A DNA stretch of 64,000 bases from contig NZ_CP163423.1 in the NCBI RefSeq assembly GCF_041429785.1, positions 1,798,001 through 1,862,000 of the forward strand, written 5' to 3'. How positions within the stretch are numbered: the first letter of the stretch is position 1; every line of letters begins with the position of its first letter. Shown piece after piece: positions 8,178 to 15,985 of the stretch. The stretch is from Fretibacter rubidus. Lineage in GTDB: Bacteria; Pseudomonadota; Alphaproteobacteria; Caulobacterales; Maricaulaceae. The position numbers and the translations under genes are program-made. The notes under the pieces were generated by a model. That model had not been told where the DNA came from and searched no databases. It worked only from the letters and a program-made list of their open reading frames with translations.

Positions 8178-9970
8178 TAAAACGCCTGCCCGATAGAGAT
8201 ATAAATCTGCACGGCGTTATCACCGTCGCGTTTGTTAATCGGGATAGCGATATCGGCGCGTAGTGGCGCGAAGCTAGTGTAATAGCGCACACCAACGCCG
8301 GCACCGTAGCGAATGTCGGTAAAGTCCGGCACATCAGCCCGTGTAACGCTACCTGCATCGACAAAACCGACGAAGCCTAAAGCCCCGTTTCCGCGGTAGC
8401 GCAGCTCTGCACTGCCTTCTAGGACGGACCGTCCGCCAATGATTTCGCCCTCTGCATCGCGGGGTGAAATGGACTGAAAGCCAAACCCACGGACAGAGCC
8501 ACCGCCGCCTGCGTAATACCGCCGATTAAGCGGGACAGAGGCTTGGCTCGCGCCAAAAATAGTCCCTGCCTTTAACCGTCCTGCGGCAACCAATCGGTCA
8601 CCCATACGCTGATAATGGCTAAGGCTTGCCTCGGCCGTTGTGAAAAATCCGTCCGCTTTGCCAAAGTTATACGTCGGGGTCACATCAAGTTCTGCGTGAA
8701 CGCCTTTCACGGGATTAAAGAGGTTATTGCGGGAGTCGTAACTTGCGCGCAAAATTCCATCAACGAGGTAGCTTGTGACGTCTTGACCGTCATCCTCAAA
8801 CCGTGATGCTTCGAGGGAGAGACCGCCCGCGACTTTCAAAAAAGGCGCGAATTTTTGCGTTAGGACAGCATTGACAGACGCCCGCTCTCCATCAAAGGCA
8901 TCGGTGTTTTCACTTGCGACTGATAGACCTAAATCAAGCTCTCGATCAACGCGCCAGGCAAAGGGAATATTATAGGCGACACCAGCACTAATCTCATTCG
9001 TTTTAGCTGTGCCCAGCAACCGCAATGTTTGCGCATAGCCAATAAAATTGCGACGCTCATAGACCAAATCAATACCGCTGCCTTCGGTCGTGGAATAGCC
9101 AAGCTCCCCGCGCACAGTGTTAATCGCGCCCTGCTCTACATTGAGCATCACGTTGCGCGTCACAGTCCCGTCCACATTGGGTACAACGTCATCGGACAGT
9201 GTGGCCGTTGCCCCGTCAAATACGCCAGTGCCGATGACCCGCGCGGCCAAGCGGTTCATCTGCCTATCGTCGAAAACCTCTCCTGCTTCAAAGGGAGCAA
9301 TCATGGTCGGCCAGCCTTTGGCAAGAGAGGCTGTTCCTGTTTGAACGATATCGCCAAAGCGAGTTTTTACGCCGGTGCTTATGTTATATTTTACAGATAG
9401 CGTTTGGTTATCATAATCAACAACGGCGTCACGCGGGAGCGCCCGGGCCGAGGGGTAGCCTTTTGCACGGAGCAAATTTATCATTCGGATTTCTGCGGCA
9501 ACAACTTTTGCTGCCACGCCAGGCGCACCGTCGGGCAGATTGATAACGGATTGCACCTCTGTTGCGATGTCGGGTGGGCCGTCGGGATAATTGATTGATA
9601 CATCGGTAAAGCTAAAACGGCTATTGGGTATGATGGTCAAGATGACCTCTGGGGCCGCGCGACTGCTTTCTTTATTGGTCGCTACAGCTTCCTCCACCCG
9701 TGCTGTAATTTCCGCCGCGTAATAGCCCTGTGAGCGCATGACAGAGCGCGCTTGTTCAGCGGCCCCCTTTGCACGGCGACGGGCTTGGGCTAGCGAGCGC
9801 GGCGGGGTTTCGACTGTGCCTAATACGGCCAGAACGAGGTCTCGAACCTCTGGGGTCATATCACCTTTAATCGTGGCCAAAGGCTCCTGCGCCCATGCAG
9901 TTGCGCCCCATGCGGTCACAAGCGCAAGGGCGTAGATAAGCCGTCTGAATGGTGTAAAAAACTGATACAT
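8177..9970 (-). CDS. tamA: TamA-like Omp85-family outer-membrane protein
   Basis: A 597-residue protein with a signal peptide (MYQFFTPFRRLIYALALVTA, cleavage after AWA), POTRA-like domains to about residue 265, and a 16-strand-type Omp85 barrel ending with a terminal aromatic residue (SIGQAF), the usual BAM recognition signal. The barrel contains the RGF-type motif (GGGSVRGFGFQ) typical of the Omp85 superfamily. I chose the ATG at 9970, which puts the signal peptide at the N-terminus; a longer in-frame start adds polar residues before it. It is translationally coupled to tamB. TamA with TamB assembles autotransporter-like and other outer-membrane proteins. Confidence 0.93.
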   Translation of the reverse strand: MYQFFTPFRRLIYALALVTAWGATAWAQEPLATIKGDMTPEVRDLVLAVLGTVETPPRSLAQARRRAKGAAEQARSVMRSQGYYAAEITARVEEAVATNKESSRAAPEVILTIIPNSRFSFTDVSINYPDGPPDIATEVQSVINLPDGAPGVAAKVVAAEIRMINLLRAKGYPSARALPRDAVVDYDNQTLSVKYNISTGVKTRFGDIVQTGTASLAKGWPTMIAPFEAGEVFDDRQMNRLAARVIGTGVFDGATATLSDDVVPNVDGTVTRNVMLNVEQGAINTVRGELGYSTTEGSGIDLVYERRNFIGYAQTLRLLGTAKTNEISAGVAYNIPFAWRVDRELDLGLSVASENTDAFDGERASVNAVLTQKFAPFLKVAGGLSLEASRFEDDGQDVTSYLVDGILRASYDSRNNLFNPVKGVHAELDVTPTYNFGKADGFFTTAEASLSHYQRMGDRLVAAGRLKAGTIFGASQASVPLNRRYYAGGGGSVRGFGFQSISPRDAEGEIIGGRSVLEGSAELRYRGNGALGFVGFVDAGSVTRADVPDFTDIRYGAGVGVRYYTSFAPLRADIAIPINKRDGDNAVQIYISIGQAF

Positions 9971-10025
9971 AATTATCGTGTAAAGCCTAAAGACCAGAGC
10001 GTCTCGGTAACCACTCTTGGGCCTT

Positions 10026-10997
10026 CTAACGTAGCAATGCCAATTCAATTAGCAGTGGAAAATGATCTGACCCAGAAGCATCCAACCGTTTCATCTTTTT
10101 CAAGGCAAAATGCTTTGAGTGAAAAAGGTGATCGAGTGGCCAGCGCACGAGCGGGTTTTTAGCGTTATAACTGTTATATAATCCCCGTCCGCGGCGGGGG
10201 TCGAGAAGGCCGCTTACCCGCAGAAACTGCCGCGTTGTCGACGACCAGCCCACATCATTTAAGTCACCCGTAACAATGACAGGGGATAAATGATGACCCG
10301 CCTCATTGGCAACAAACAAAAGCTCTTTGTCAAGATCCGCCGTATCATCCTCTGGACGGGGTGGACGGGGATGGACGCCGTAAAAACGCAAAGGCTCATG
10401 CTCCCCAACATCCAAATCAAGTGTTAGCGAGGGTATATGATCTTGCACCAAATAGCGTTCTTGCATGTTTAAAATTGGGAACTTTGAATAAAACAACATG
10501 CCATTGTAGTCTTCGAGCGGCAGGCAGTGACTGTAAGGGTAATCCGCCGCGATCGGTTCTAAGGCCTTACTCCAATCGCTATTTGTTTCGACAAGAAATA
10601 CGATATCCGGATTGTGGGTCTGAACTTTCTTTATCATAGCGTCGTAATTGTCATTATCCATCAGCACATTGCCGATCAACATAGAGACGGCCTTATGCGG
10701 CTCACCTTGTTTGATTGACCGAACATGTTTGCGCGCTAGTGGTGTGAAGGGATAAATGTCGTAAAGACAAATAGCTGACGAGAACACAAGTGCCGCAAGG
10801 GCCACCTTATGCCCTAGGCTATCAAGCCCCAGCCAAACAATCAAAATGATCGTAGAAACCGTTATCATCACCAACATTTGCAAGCGCGCATAGGTCCAAG
10901 CCCGCAGCCAGTAGGTTTGCTCGCGAACGAGTGGAATTAGCGTGCCGATAACAAGGCCCGCCGTCCAAATATAGAAAATGATAGTCGTCCAGTTCAT
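10026..10997 (-). CDS. Membrane-anchored endonuclease/exonuclease/phosphatase (EEP) family protein
   Basis: A 323-residue protein with two or three N-terminal membrane helices (to about residue 90) and a C-terminal EEP fold. Family motifs are visible: LVETN (metal-binding Glu), VTGDLND (catalytic Asp-Asn) and GSDHFP (catalytic Asp-His). EEP enzymes cleave phosphodiesters of nucleic acids, lipids or phosphoinositides, and the substrate cannot be told from sequence. The ATG at 10997 has GGGAA upstream. It lies 55 bp upstream of tamA on the same strand and may be co-transcribed with it. Confidence 0.82.
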   Translation of the reverse strand: MNWTTIIFYIWTAGLVIGTLIPLVREQTYWLRAWTYARLQMLVMITVSTIILIVWLGLDSLGHKVALAALVFSSAICLYDIYPFTPLARKHVRSIKQGEPHKAVSMLIGNVLMDNDNYDAMIKKVQTHNPDIVFLVETNSDWSKALEPIAADYPYSHCLPLEDYNGMLFYSKFPILNMQERYLVQDHIPSLTLDLDVGEHEPLRFYGVHPRPPRPEDDTADLDKELLFVANEAGHHLSPVIVTGDLNDVGWSSTTRQFLRVSGLLDPRRGRGLYNSYNAKNPLVRWPLDHLFHSKHFALKKMKRLDASGSDHFPLLIELALLR

Positions 10998-11011
10998 AAG
11001 GGTTCCCGACA

Positions 11012-11040
11012 CAAAAATAGCCGCCCACTGGAGCGGCTAT
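11012..11040 (-). terminator. Rho-independent terminator after the acidic membrane protein gene
   Basis: On the minus strand, ATAGCCGC and GCGGCTAT form an 8-bp stem around an 8-base loop (11017-11040), directly followed by TTTTTG. It lies 20 bp beyond the stop codon of the gene ending at 11061. Confidence 0.85.
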
Positions 11041-11060
11041 AACATGGTGTAGCATAGGCT

Positions 11061-11510
11061 CTAGTCTATGTCTGTGTCCACATCTTCATCATTGTCAGGT
11101 GAGTCGACTGTCGGACGTTCGATATTCAGCGTCGGAACCGTAATTGTCTCCGTTGTGCTGCCCGTTTCAACGTCGACGGGGACTTCGACCTCAATTGTCC
11201 GTGTTTCAGTCTCTACGCCCATCGTTGGGACTTCAACCTCGACTTCTTCTTGTGTGACACTTACGTCAGCGACATCAACGTCAAAAGCGGGCATTTGACC
11301 CTTTTCGACACTAACGTTGACATCAGGCAGTCGCGCTTCTTGCGTTTGGTCAACATCGACAAGATATAGACCAGCAGCGGCGATACCTGCGATAAGAACG
11401 GCGCCCAGCGCAAAGCCGGCGATTTTCTTACCGCTACCGCTTTCATTTTCGTCATTGCCATGACGACGTCCGTGGCGATTATAGGGGTCATTTGGGTTAT
11501 GATTTGTCAT
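11061..11510 (-). CDS. Small single-pass membrane protein with a very acidic repetitive C-terminus
   Basis: A 149-residue protein with a polar N-terminus rich in Asn, His and Arg, one membrane helix at about residues 30-51 (IAGFALGAVLIAGIAAAGLY), and a long acidic tail of alternating Val/Glu/Asp/Thr segments (VEVEVPTMG, IEVEVPVDVET, IERPTVDSP), ending NDEDVDTDID. I recognise no family. The tail is probably periplasmic, extended or beta-rich and calcium- or wall-facing, which is inference. It is the second gene of an operon behind the PLDc_N protein, under an EcfG-type promoter, and ends in a clear terminator. Confidence 0.78.
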   Translation of the reverse strand: MTNHNPNDPYNRHGRRHGNDENESGSGKKIAGFALGAVLIAGIAAAGLYLVDVDQTQEARLPDVNVSVEKGQMPAFDVDVADVSVTQEEVEVEVPTMGVETETRTIEVEVPVDVETGSTTETITVPTLNIERPTVDSPDNDEDVDTDID

Positions 11511-11542
11511 TGTAACTTCCTTTATAGTAAAATGTGTGGGCG

Positions 11543-11737
11543 TTAAAAGGTCCAGGCGATGCGCGAGCCAGACTTAGGTCCTGTAAAGAACCAAACGATC
11601 AGACCGATTAAAGGGAAGAGCAACACGAAGAGTGTCCAAAGGACTTTGCTGAGTGTTGATGCGCCAGAACCGACAATATTTATGATGGCCCAAATTGCGA
11701 CGACCAAATGTAGTAAACCAAGTAAACCTTCTAACAT
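11543..11737 (-). CDS. PLDc_N-domain small membrane protein
   Basis: A 64-residue protein with two membrane helices (about 3-24 and 30-51), whose second half, LWTLFVLLFPLIGLIVWFFTGPKSG, has the pattern of the phospholipase D N-terminal membrane segment (PLDc_N). Free-standing PLDc_N proteins are common in stress regulons and have no established enzymatic role. AGGAGAAA precedes the ATG. An EcfG-type promoter lies at 11788-11813, and the acidic membrane protein gene follows 32 bp downstream, so the two form a stress-controlled envelope operon. Confidence 0.8.
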   Translation of the reverse strand: MLEGLLGLLHLVVAIWAIINIVGSGASTLSKVLWTLFVLLFPLIGLIVWFFTGPKSGSRIAWTF

Positions 11738-11787
11738 ATTTTTTCTCCTAAAATTGCTTCATGGCCGTTGTGACCAGTTGCAGAAAG

Positions 11788-11813
11788 AACGGCCTACTGC
11801 GTCAATCTGTTCC
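11788..11813 (-). promoter_or_regulatory. EcfG-type promoter of the PLDc_N operon
   Basis: Minus strand: GGAAC (11809-11813), 17-bp spacer, CGTT (11788-11791). It is back to back with the topoisomerase IB promoter, with exactly 23 bp of A/T-rich sequence between the two -35 elements. Confidence 0.82.
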
Positions 11814-11836
11814 ACTTTTTGTGCAAAATTTATTTT

Positions 11837-11861
11837 GGAACTTAAGACGAGAACACACGTT
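11837..11861 (+). promoter_or_regulatory. EcfG-type promoter of topoisomerase IB
   Basis: Plus strand: GGAAC (11837-11841), 16-bp spacer, CGTT (11858-11861). It lies 25 bp upstream of the start codon and forms a divergent pair with the promoter at 11788-11813. Confidence 0.8.
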
Positions 11862-11886
11862 AGGGCCAAGTTAGAAAGGCATATCC

Positions 11887-12843
11887 ATGGATAAAATCAT
11901 CAAAATGCCTGAGAGCCTTCGCTATAGTCGTGATAATGAAAACGGGATTATCCGAATTAAAAATAAAGCGGGCTTTTCCTATCTGCATCACGATAAAACT
12001 CTAATCGAAAATCCACAGACATTAGAGCGGATTGGTGCCCTTGGGCTGCCGCCGGCCTACCGTGATGTTTGGATTTGCAAAGATGACAGCGGGCATTTGC
12101 AAGCGACGGGATTGGATGAAAAAGGGCGTAAACAATATCGTTATCATGCCGACTGGACCGATTTTCGGGCGCGTCAAAAATTTCGGCAAATCGTAGCCTT
12201 TGGCACGGCCCTGCCCTCCATCCGGCGCCGCATAACACGCGATTTACGCGGGGATGACGCGAATAAAAATTTCGTCTGTGCCGCACTTTTGCGGTTAATC
12301 GATAGGGCGGCGCTGCGCGCTGGACATGCGAGTTATAACGCAACGGGCGCCACCACGCTAAAGCGCCGTCATATCAGTCTCGCGAGCCATGGCTTGCGTC
12401 TAGATTTCACCGCCAAAGGTGGCAAACGCGTCCGTAAGACCATCAAAGACCGCACGCTGGCCAAAGTGCTACAAGAGATTGACGACCTTCCGGGACGGGA
12501 TTTGTTTCAATATATCGGCGTGGACGGCGAGGTCTATAACCTTGATAGTGGTGACGCCAACGCATATCTTCGCGATGATTTTACGCTCAAGACCTTTCGG
12601 ACTTGGCATGGAAGCGTCGCAGCCTTTGGGCACGCCCTTAATGATAGTAAGCCGACCATCAAAGCAATGAGCGAGGCAGCCGCAGAACGACTGCATAATA
12701 CACCCGCTATTTGCCGTAGTAGCTATATCCATCCCGATATTATTGACCTGTCAAAGGGCCATGACACCAAAAGCTATAAGGACCAAAAAACGCCCGGGCT
12801 ACGAAAGACCGAGCGCTTGATGCTAGCGTATTTGCAAGGTTAA
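11887..12843 (+). CDS. DNA topoisomerase IB (poxvirus-like)
   Basis: A 318-residue type IB topoisomerase, which relaxes supercoils through a 3'-phosphotyrosyl intermediate. The family pattern is clear: the N-terminal GLPPAYRDVWIC region, the conserved KRRHISL segment, DDFTLKTFRTWHGS, and the active-site context CRSSYIHP with Tyr280 as the nucleophile. The length matches bacterial/poxvirus TopIB rather than the large eukaryotic enzyme. An EcfG-type promoter precedes it. It overlaps the end of the convergent azoreductase gene by 4 bp. A role in stress tolerance of DNA topology is inference. Confidence 0.93.
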   Translation: MDKIIKMPESLRYSRDNENGIIRIKNKAGFSYLHHDKTLIENPQTLERIGALGLPPAYRDVWICKDDSGHLQATGLDEKGRKQYRYHADWTDFRARQKFRQIVAFGTALPSIRRRITRDLRGDDANKNFVCAALLRLIDRAALRAGHASYNATGATTLKRRHISLASHGLRLDFTAKGGKRVRKTIKDRTLAKVLQEIDDLPGRDLFQYIGVDGEVYNLDSGDANAYLRDDFTLKTFRTWHGSVAAFGHALNDSKPTIKAMSEAAAERLHNTPAICRSSYIHPDIIDLSKGHDTKSYKDQKTPGLRKTERLMLAYLQG

Positions 12844-13409
12844 GCGGCGTAAGCTTTGATGAGCTGATCTGCGTCCACATCTTCCATACCGCCCAATATA
12901 GTGACGTCTTTAATGCCCATAAAATTGAGAATATGGATTAGGTAAGGGCTCGCAAAATCAATATCAGAGCCGATCTCTGTTCCGCTAGACGCGAATAAAA
13001 TCACGGCTCTTTTATTGTTCAACATGCCCACTAGTCCGTCATCTGTCATTTTCACTGTGCGTTGGGGCAAAATCACAAGATCAATCCAAGCCTTCAAGGA
13101 CGCTGGAATTTGGTAGTTATAGATCGGGCAAGTGATCAGTATTGTATCATTGCGTTTAATCTCGTCGATTAATTCATATGACAATGCGAGTGTCTCGCGT
13201 TGCGACTCGCTTAGGTCGTCTTCCGGAACACCTTTGGCGCTCACCCACTTGTGATCAACAAAGGGTAGTCCTTTGGCGACATCGCGAACGGTGACGGTTA
13301 TATCGCCGTCTTCTCGCGATAGGTGTTTGAGCAAAATATCGGCGCGTTCTCGGCTTTTTGATTGGTTGTAACGCGCGCTTGAATCAATACGTAAAATACG
13401 GTGGGGCAT
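12840..13409 (-). CDS. azoR: FMN-dependent NADH-azoreductase (AzoR family)
   Basis: A 189-residue flavodoxin-fold oxidoreductase. MPHRILRIDSSAR and CPIYNYQIPASLKAWIDLV (about residues 95-115) are the FMN-binding regions characteristic of AzoR/quinone reductases, and ILFASSGTEIGSDIDFASPYL follows the family pattern. AzoR reduces quinones and azo compounds with two electrons from NADH and is thought to protect against electrophiles. It starts 24 bp downstream of gdhA on the same strand and is probably co-transcribed from the gdhA promoter. Confidence 0.9.
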   Translation of the reverse strand: MPHRILRIDSSARYNQSKSRERADILLKHLSREDGDITVTVRDVAKGLPFVDHKWVSAKGVPEDDLSESQRETLALSYELIDEIKRNDTILITCPIYNYQIPASLKAWIDLVILPQRTVKMTDDGLVGMLNNKRAVILFASSGTEIGSDIDFASPYLIHILNFMGIKDVTILGGMEDVDADQLIKAYAA

Positions 13410-13433
13410 AAATTTTCTTTCCTGAATTTAGAA

Positions 13434-14777
13434 TTAAATACCAAAGGCCAGTAGGGCCTTTGACACTTTGGCAAATGCGGCACGGTTCGCACCGCGGACA
13501 TAATCGATGCGGTCATCGACTTTGCCGAAATCTTTGCAACTGTCGTGAATGCGCGCCATAATCGATTGAAGCTGTGTATCCAGCGTATCAAATTCACCGC
13601 GCTCAAAGTCGGCATTTTGGCTCATCTCTAACCCGCTAAGTGCGACGCCCCCAGCGTTAGACGCTTTCCCAGGAACATAGACCATGTCGCTCTCCCGAAT
13701 GGTCTTTGTCGCCTTGGCGGTGCACGGCATATTGGCACCCTCGGCCAGAAATTTCACGTCATTGTCAACAAGGGCCTTAGCGTCATCTTTATCAATTTCG
13801 TTCTGCGTCGCACAGGGCAGCGCGATATCAGCCTTGATTGACCATGGTTTTTTACCAGACTTAAACGTCCCGCCCCTGTCATCCGTAAAAGCTTTCAGGC
13901 TGGCTCCTGATTTTGCTTTGTGATCTTTGATCCAATTAATATCGTCGCTTGAAAACCCGTCTTCTTTTAGCAGTGTACCGTCACTATCTGATAAGGTGAT
14001 AACTTTTGCGCCTAGCGCGACGGCCTTTTCTGCGGCGTGGAGCGCCACATTTCCCGCGCCGGAAATAATTATCGTCTTATCATCTATTTTATCCAAATGC
14101 GCTTCAAGGACATGGCTTAGGAAATATATAAGGCCGTATCCTGTGGCTTCGACACGGGCGGGGCTGCCCCCATAGGACAAGCCTTTGCCCGTCATTGCGC
14201 CTGTAAAGCGGTTTGTCAGACGGCGGTAACGGCCATACATATATCCGATTTCACGCCCGCCAACATTAATGTCACCAGCAGGAACGTCTGTGTATGGGCC
14301 GATGTGGCGAAACAACTCATCCATAAAGGCTTGGCAGAACCGCATAATCTCACGCTCGCTTCGTCCTTCAGGGTCAAAATCAGATCCCCCCTTACCGCCG
14401 CCCATAGGCAAGCCTGTGAGTGCATTTTTGAACGTCTGCTCAAAAGCAAGAAACTTAAGCGTCGATAGATCTACGGTTGGATGGAAGCGGATACCGCCTT
14501 TATAGGGGCCTATCGCGCCGCAATGCTGCACGCGATAGCCGCGGTTTATGTGCACGTCACCACCGTCATCTTCCCAGGTGACATTGAAGATGATGATGCG
14601 GTCAGGTTCTGTCAGACGTTCAAAGATGCGCGACTTTTGCAGCGCGTCATCGGTCTTCACGACGTCTTTAACACTCGCGGCAACTTCGTGAACGGCTTGC
14701 AAGAATTCGTCTTGGTCCGCACTTCGCGTTTCTATTCGAGACATCATGTCGTCCCACTGCGTTTCAAATTTTGACAT
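13434..14777 (-). CDS. gdhA: NADP-specific glutamate dehydrogenase
   Basis: A 447-residue hexameric-type GDH that forms glutamate from 2-oxoglutarate, ammonia and NADPH. Visible motifs include the catalytic-Lys region PMGGGKGGSDFDP (about residue 125), GDINVGGREIGYMYG, GSPARVEATGYG, and the Rossmann element IISGAGNVALHAAE. The length is normal for the small NADP-dependent class. It carries an EcfG-like promoter variant and is followed by azoR. Control of GDH by the stress sigma factor would link ammonium assimilation, or glutamate as osmolyte, to stress; this is inference. Confidence 0.95.
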   Translation of the reverse strand: MSKFETQWDDMMSRIETRSADQDEFLQAVHEVAASVKDVVKTDDALQKSRIFERLTEPDRIIIFNVTWEDDGGDVHINRGYRVQHCGAIGPYKGGIRFHPTVDLSTLKFLAFEQTFKNALTGLPMGGGKGGSDFDPEGRSEREIMRFCQAFMDELFRHIGPYTDVPAGDINVGGREIGYMYGRYRRLTNRFTGAMTGKGLSYGGSPARVEATGYGLIYFLSHVLEAHLDKIDDKTIIISGAGNVALHAAEKAVALGAKVITLSDSDGTLLKEDGFSSDDINWIKDHKAKSGASLKAFTDDRGGTFKSGKKPWSIKADIALPCATQNEIDKDDAKALVDNDVKFLAEGANMPCTAKATKTIRESDMVYVPGKASNAGGVALSGLEMSQNADFERGEFDTLDTQLQSIMARIHDSCKDFGKVDDRIDYVRGANRAAFAKVSKALLAFGI

Positions 14778-14804
14778 ATATTTATTTCCCTACTTCGCTG
14801 AACA

Positions 14805-14829
14805 TACGCGGGGCGGGGCAAAGCGTTCC
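14805..14829 (-). promoter_or_regulatory. EcfG-like promoter of gdhA (CGTA variant)
   Basis: Minus strand: GGAAC (14825-14829), 16-bp spacer, CGTA (14805-14808). One base differs from CGTT at -10. It lies about 28 bp upstream of the gdhA start. The same CGTA form occurs at other promoters of this island. Confidence 0.62.
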
Positions 14830-14851
14830 TATTCTAAAGCGTTCCTATTCT
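14820..14851. repeat. Tandem 16-bp duplication carrying two EcfG -35 elements
   Basis: The 16-bp unit AAAGCGTTCCTATTCT occurs twice head to tail (14820-14835 and 14836-14851). Each copy contains GTTCC, the complement of the GGAAC -35 element. Only the copy nearer gdhA has a correctly spaced -10. Confidence 0.85.
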
Positions 14852-14911
14852 AAGGAGAGGATTGCTTTGATCATCACAAGCAATAGCGCTGAAACTATTT
14901 TGTCTCAGTTA

Positions 14912-14936
14912 GGAACCATTCGCAGGAGCATGCGTA
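14912..14936 (+). promoter_or_regulatory. EcfG-like promoter of the single-domain response regulator (CGTA variant)
   Basis: GGAAC (14912-14916), 16-bp spacer, CGTA (14933-14936), followed by the ATG 19 bp downstream. The short leader includes TGAGGA as ribosome site. Confidence 0.62.
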
Positions 14937-14955
14937 ATATTTCTGAGGATTTATT

Positions 14956-15303
14956 ATGCCAAAGATTTTAATTGTAGAAGACGACCCCTTTATCGCTATG
15001 GATTTGGAAGACACCTTCCTGTCCGAGGGCTATGAAGTGTTAGGTCCCATCGCGACTGTCGACGCTGGACTTTCTCTGCTTAAAGAGGAAAAGCCCGACG
15101 TTGCTATGCTAGATTATAACTTGGGTCGAGAAACAAGTATTCCGATTGCGCGTGCGCTGAACGACAATAGCATACCCTTCTTCTTTCTTTCTGGTCAGAT
15201 TAAGCGGGTCATAATTGATAATGATGTGGCCGGTATTAAGGTTATTCCAAAACCCTTTATACCTGAAAAACTTGTTCAAGAGGTTCAAGCCCTGTCTGGA
15301 TAA
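14956..15303 (+). CDS. Single-domain response regulator (receiver only)
   Basis: A 115-residue CheY-like receiver. Acidic pocket residues Glu8-Asp9-Asp10, phospho-acceptor Asp53 (MLDYN), Ser79 and Lys99 (PKPF) are all present, so it should accept phosphate. There is no output domain. The stretch PFFFLSGQ resembles, with substitutions, the PFxFATG motif of the single-domain regulators (SdrG/MrrA type) that act in alphaproteobacterial general stress phosphorelays. It lies under an EcfG-like promoter and close to two HWE/HisKA_2 kinases and phyR, so a phosphate-shuttle role in the stress pathway is a reasonable inference. Confidence 0.88.
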   Translation: MPKILIVEDDPFIAMDLEDTFLSEGYEVLGPIATVDAGLSLLKEEKPDVAMLDYNLGRETSIPIARALNDNSIPFFFLSGQIKRVIIDNDVAGIKVIPKPFIPEKLVQEVQALSG

Positions 15304-15306
15304 TGG

Positions 15307-15331
15307 GGAACTAAGTCCCTGTGTTTGCGTT
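15307..15331 (+). promoter_or_regulatory. EcfG-type promoter of the flavin-type stress protein
   Basis: GGAAC (15307-15311), 16-bp spacer, CGTT (15328-15331): an exact consensus match. It begins 3 bp after the stop codon of the response regulator gene and lies about 30 bp upstream of the next start codon. Confidence 0.82.
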
Positions 15332-15362
15332 GATTATATATATGCAAATACAGGAGAAATTT

Positions 15363-15854
15363 ATGACTTACGCAGACAAAATTGAAAACCTTTTCGAGAT
15401 CATCAATGACCTCAATATAGGTATGTTGGTATCTGAAAATGGTGGTGAACTGCGCTCTCGCCCCATGAAAGCCTTCACCGACAAAGACACAAATACTATT
15501 TGGTTTTTAACGCACACACGATCAGCCAAGGTGCTAGAAATTTCACAAGACCAAGACGTGAACCTTAGCTTCGCTTGCCCAAAGGAAAACAACTATGTGT
15601 CCGTCAGCGGTAAGGCAAGCCTATCAAGGGATGCGGAAAAAATTGATGACATGTGGTCAGACAAGATGGCCGTTTGGTTCGACTGCGAGAAAAATGACCC
15701 GGCGGTCGCCGCCATATGCGTTTCGCCGACCACAGCGGAATATTGGAAAGGCGAAGACAGCGGTTTAAAGCGTATGTGGGAAATTACGAAAGCCAAAGTC
15801 ACCGATACAAAGCCTGATTTGGGCGATAACGAAACCGTATGCCTTGCGGGATAA
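15363..15854 (+). CDS. Pyridoxamine 5'-phosphate oxidase-like general stress protein
   Basis: A 163-residue protein of the PPOX/split-barrel flavin fold, close to 'general stress protein 26' proteins. The ATG at 15363 follows AGGAG. The sequence shows RPMKAFTDKDTNTIWFLTHTRS and NNYVSVSGKASLSRD, which form the FMN-binding barrel in the family, and a C-terminal TTAEYWKGEDSG typical of this subgroup. Members bind FMN or FAD; the reaction is generally unknown. It has its own exact EcfG promoter and a strong terminator, so it is a monocistronic stress gene. Confidence 0.88.
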   Translation: MTYADKIENLFEIINDLNIGMLVSENGGELRSRPMKAFTDKDTNTIWFLTHTRSAKVLEISQDQDVNLSFACPKENNYVSVSGKASLSRDAEKIDDMWSDKMAVWFDCEKNDPAVAAICVSPTTAEYWKGEDSGLKRMWEITKAKVTDTKPDLGDNETVCLAG

Positions 15855-15870
15855 GACTATCAGCAAAATC

Positions 15871-15898
15871 AACGCCCCCATCCGGGGGCGTTTTTTTT
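15871..15898 (+). terminator. Rho-independent terminator
   Basis: CGCCCCC and GGGGGCG form a G/C stem with a short loop (15873-15890), followed by eight T residues, 17 bp after the stop codon of the PPOX-like gene. Confidence 0.92.
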
Positions 15899-15985
15899 AC
15901 CCCGAAGGTGGGCGCTTAGCAGGGAAGGCCAATGACGACCACCTTCGAGGCTTATCCAGCACTAATGCACTAGACAAGCCAGGGC

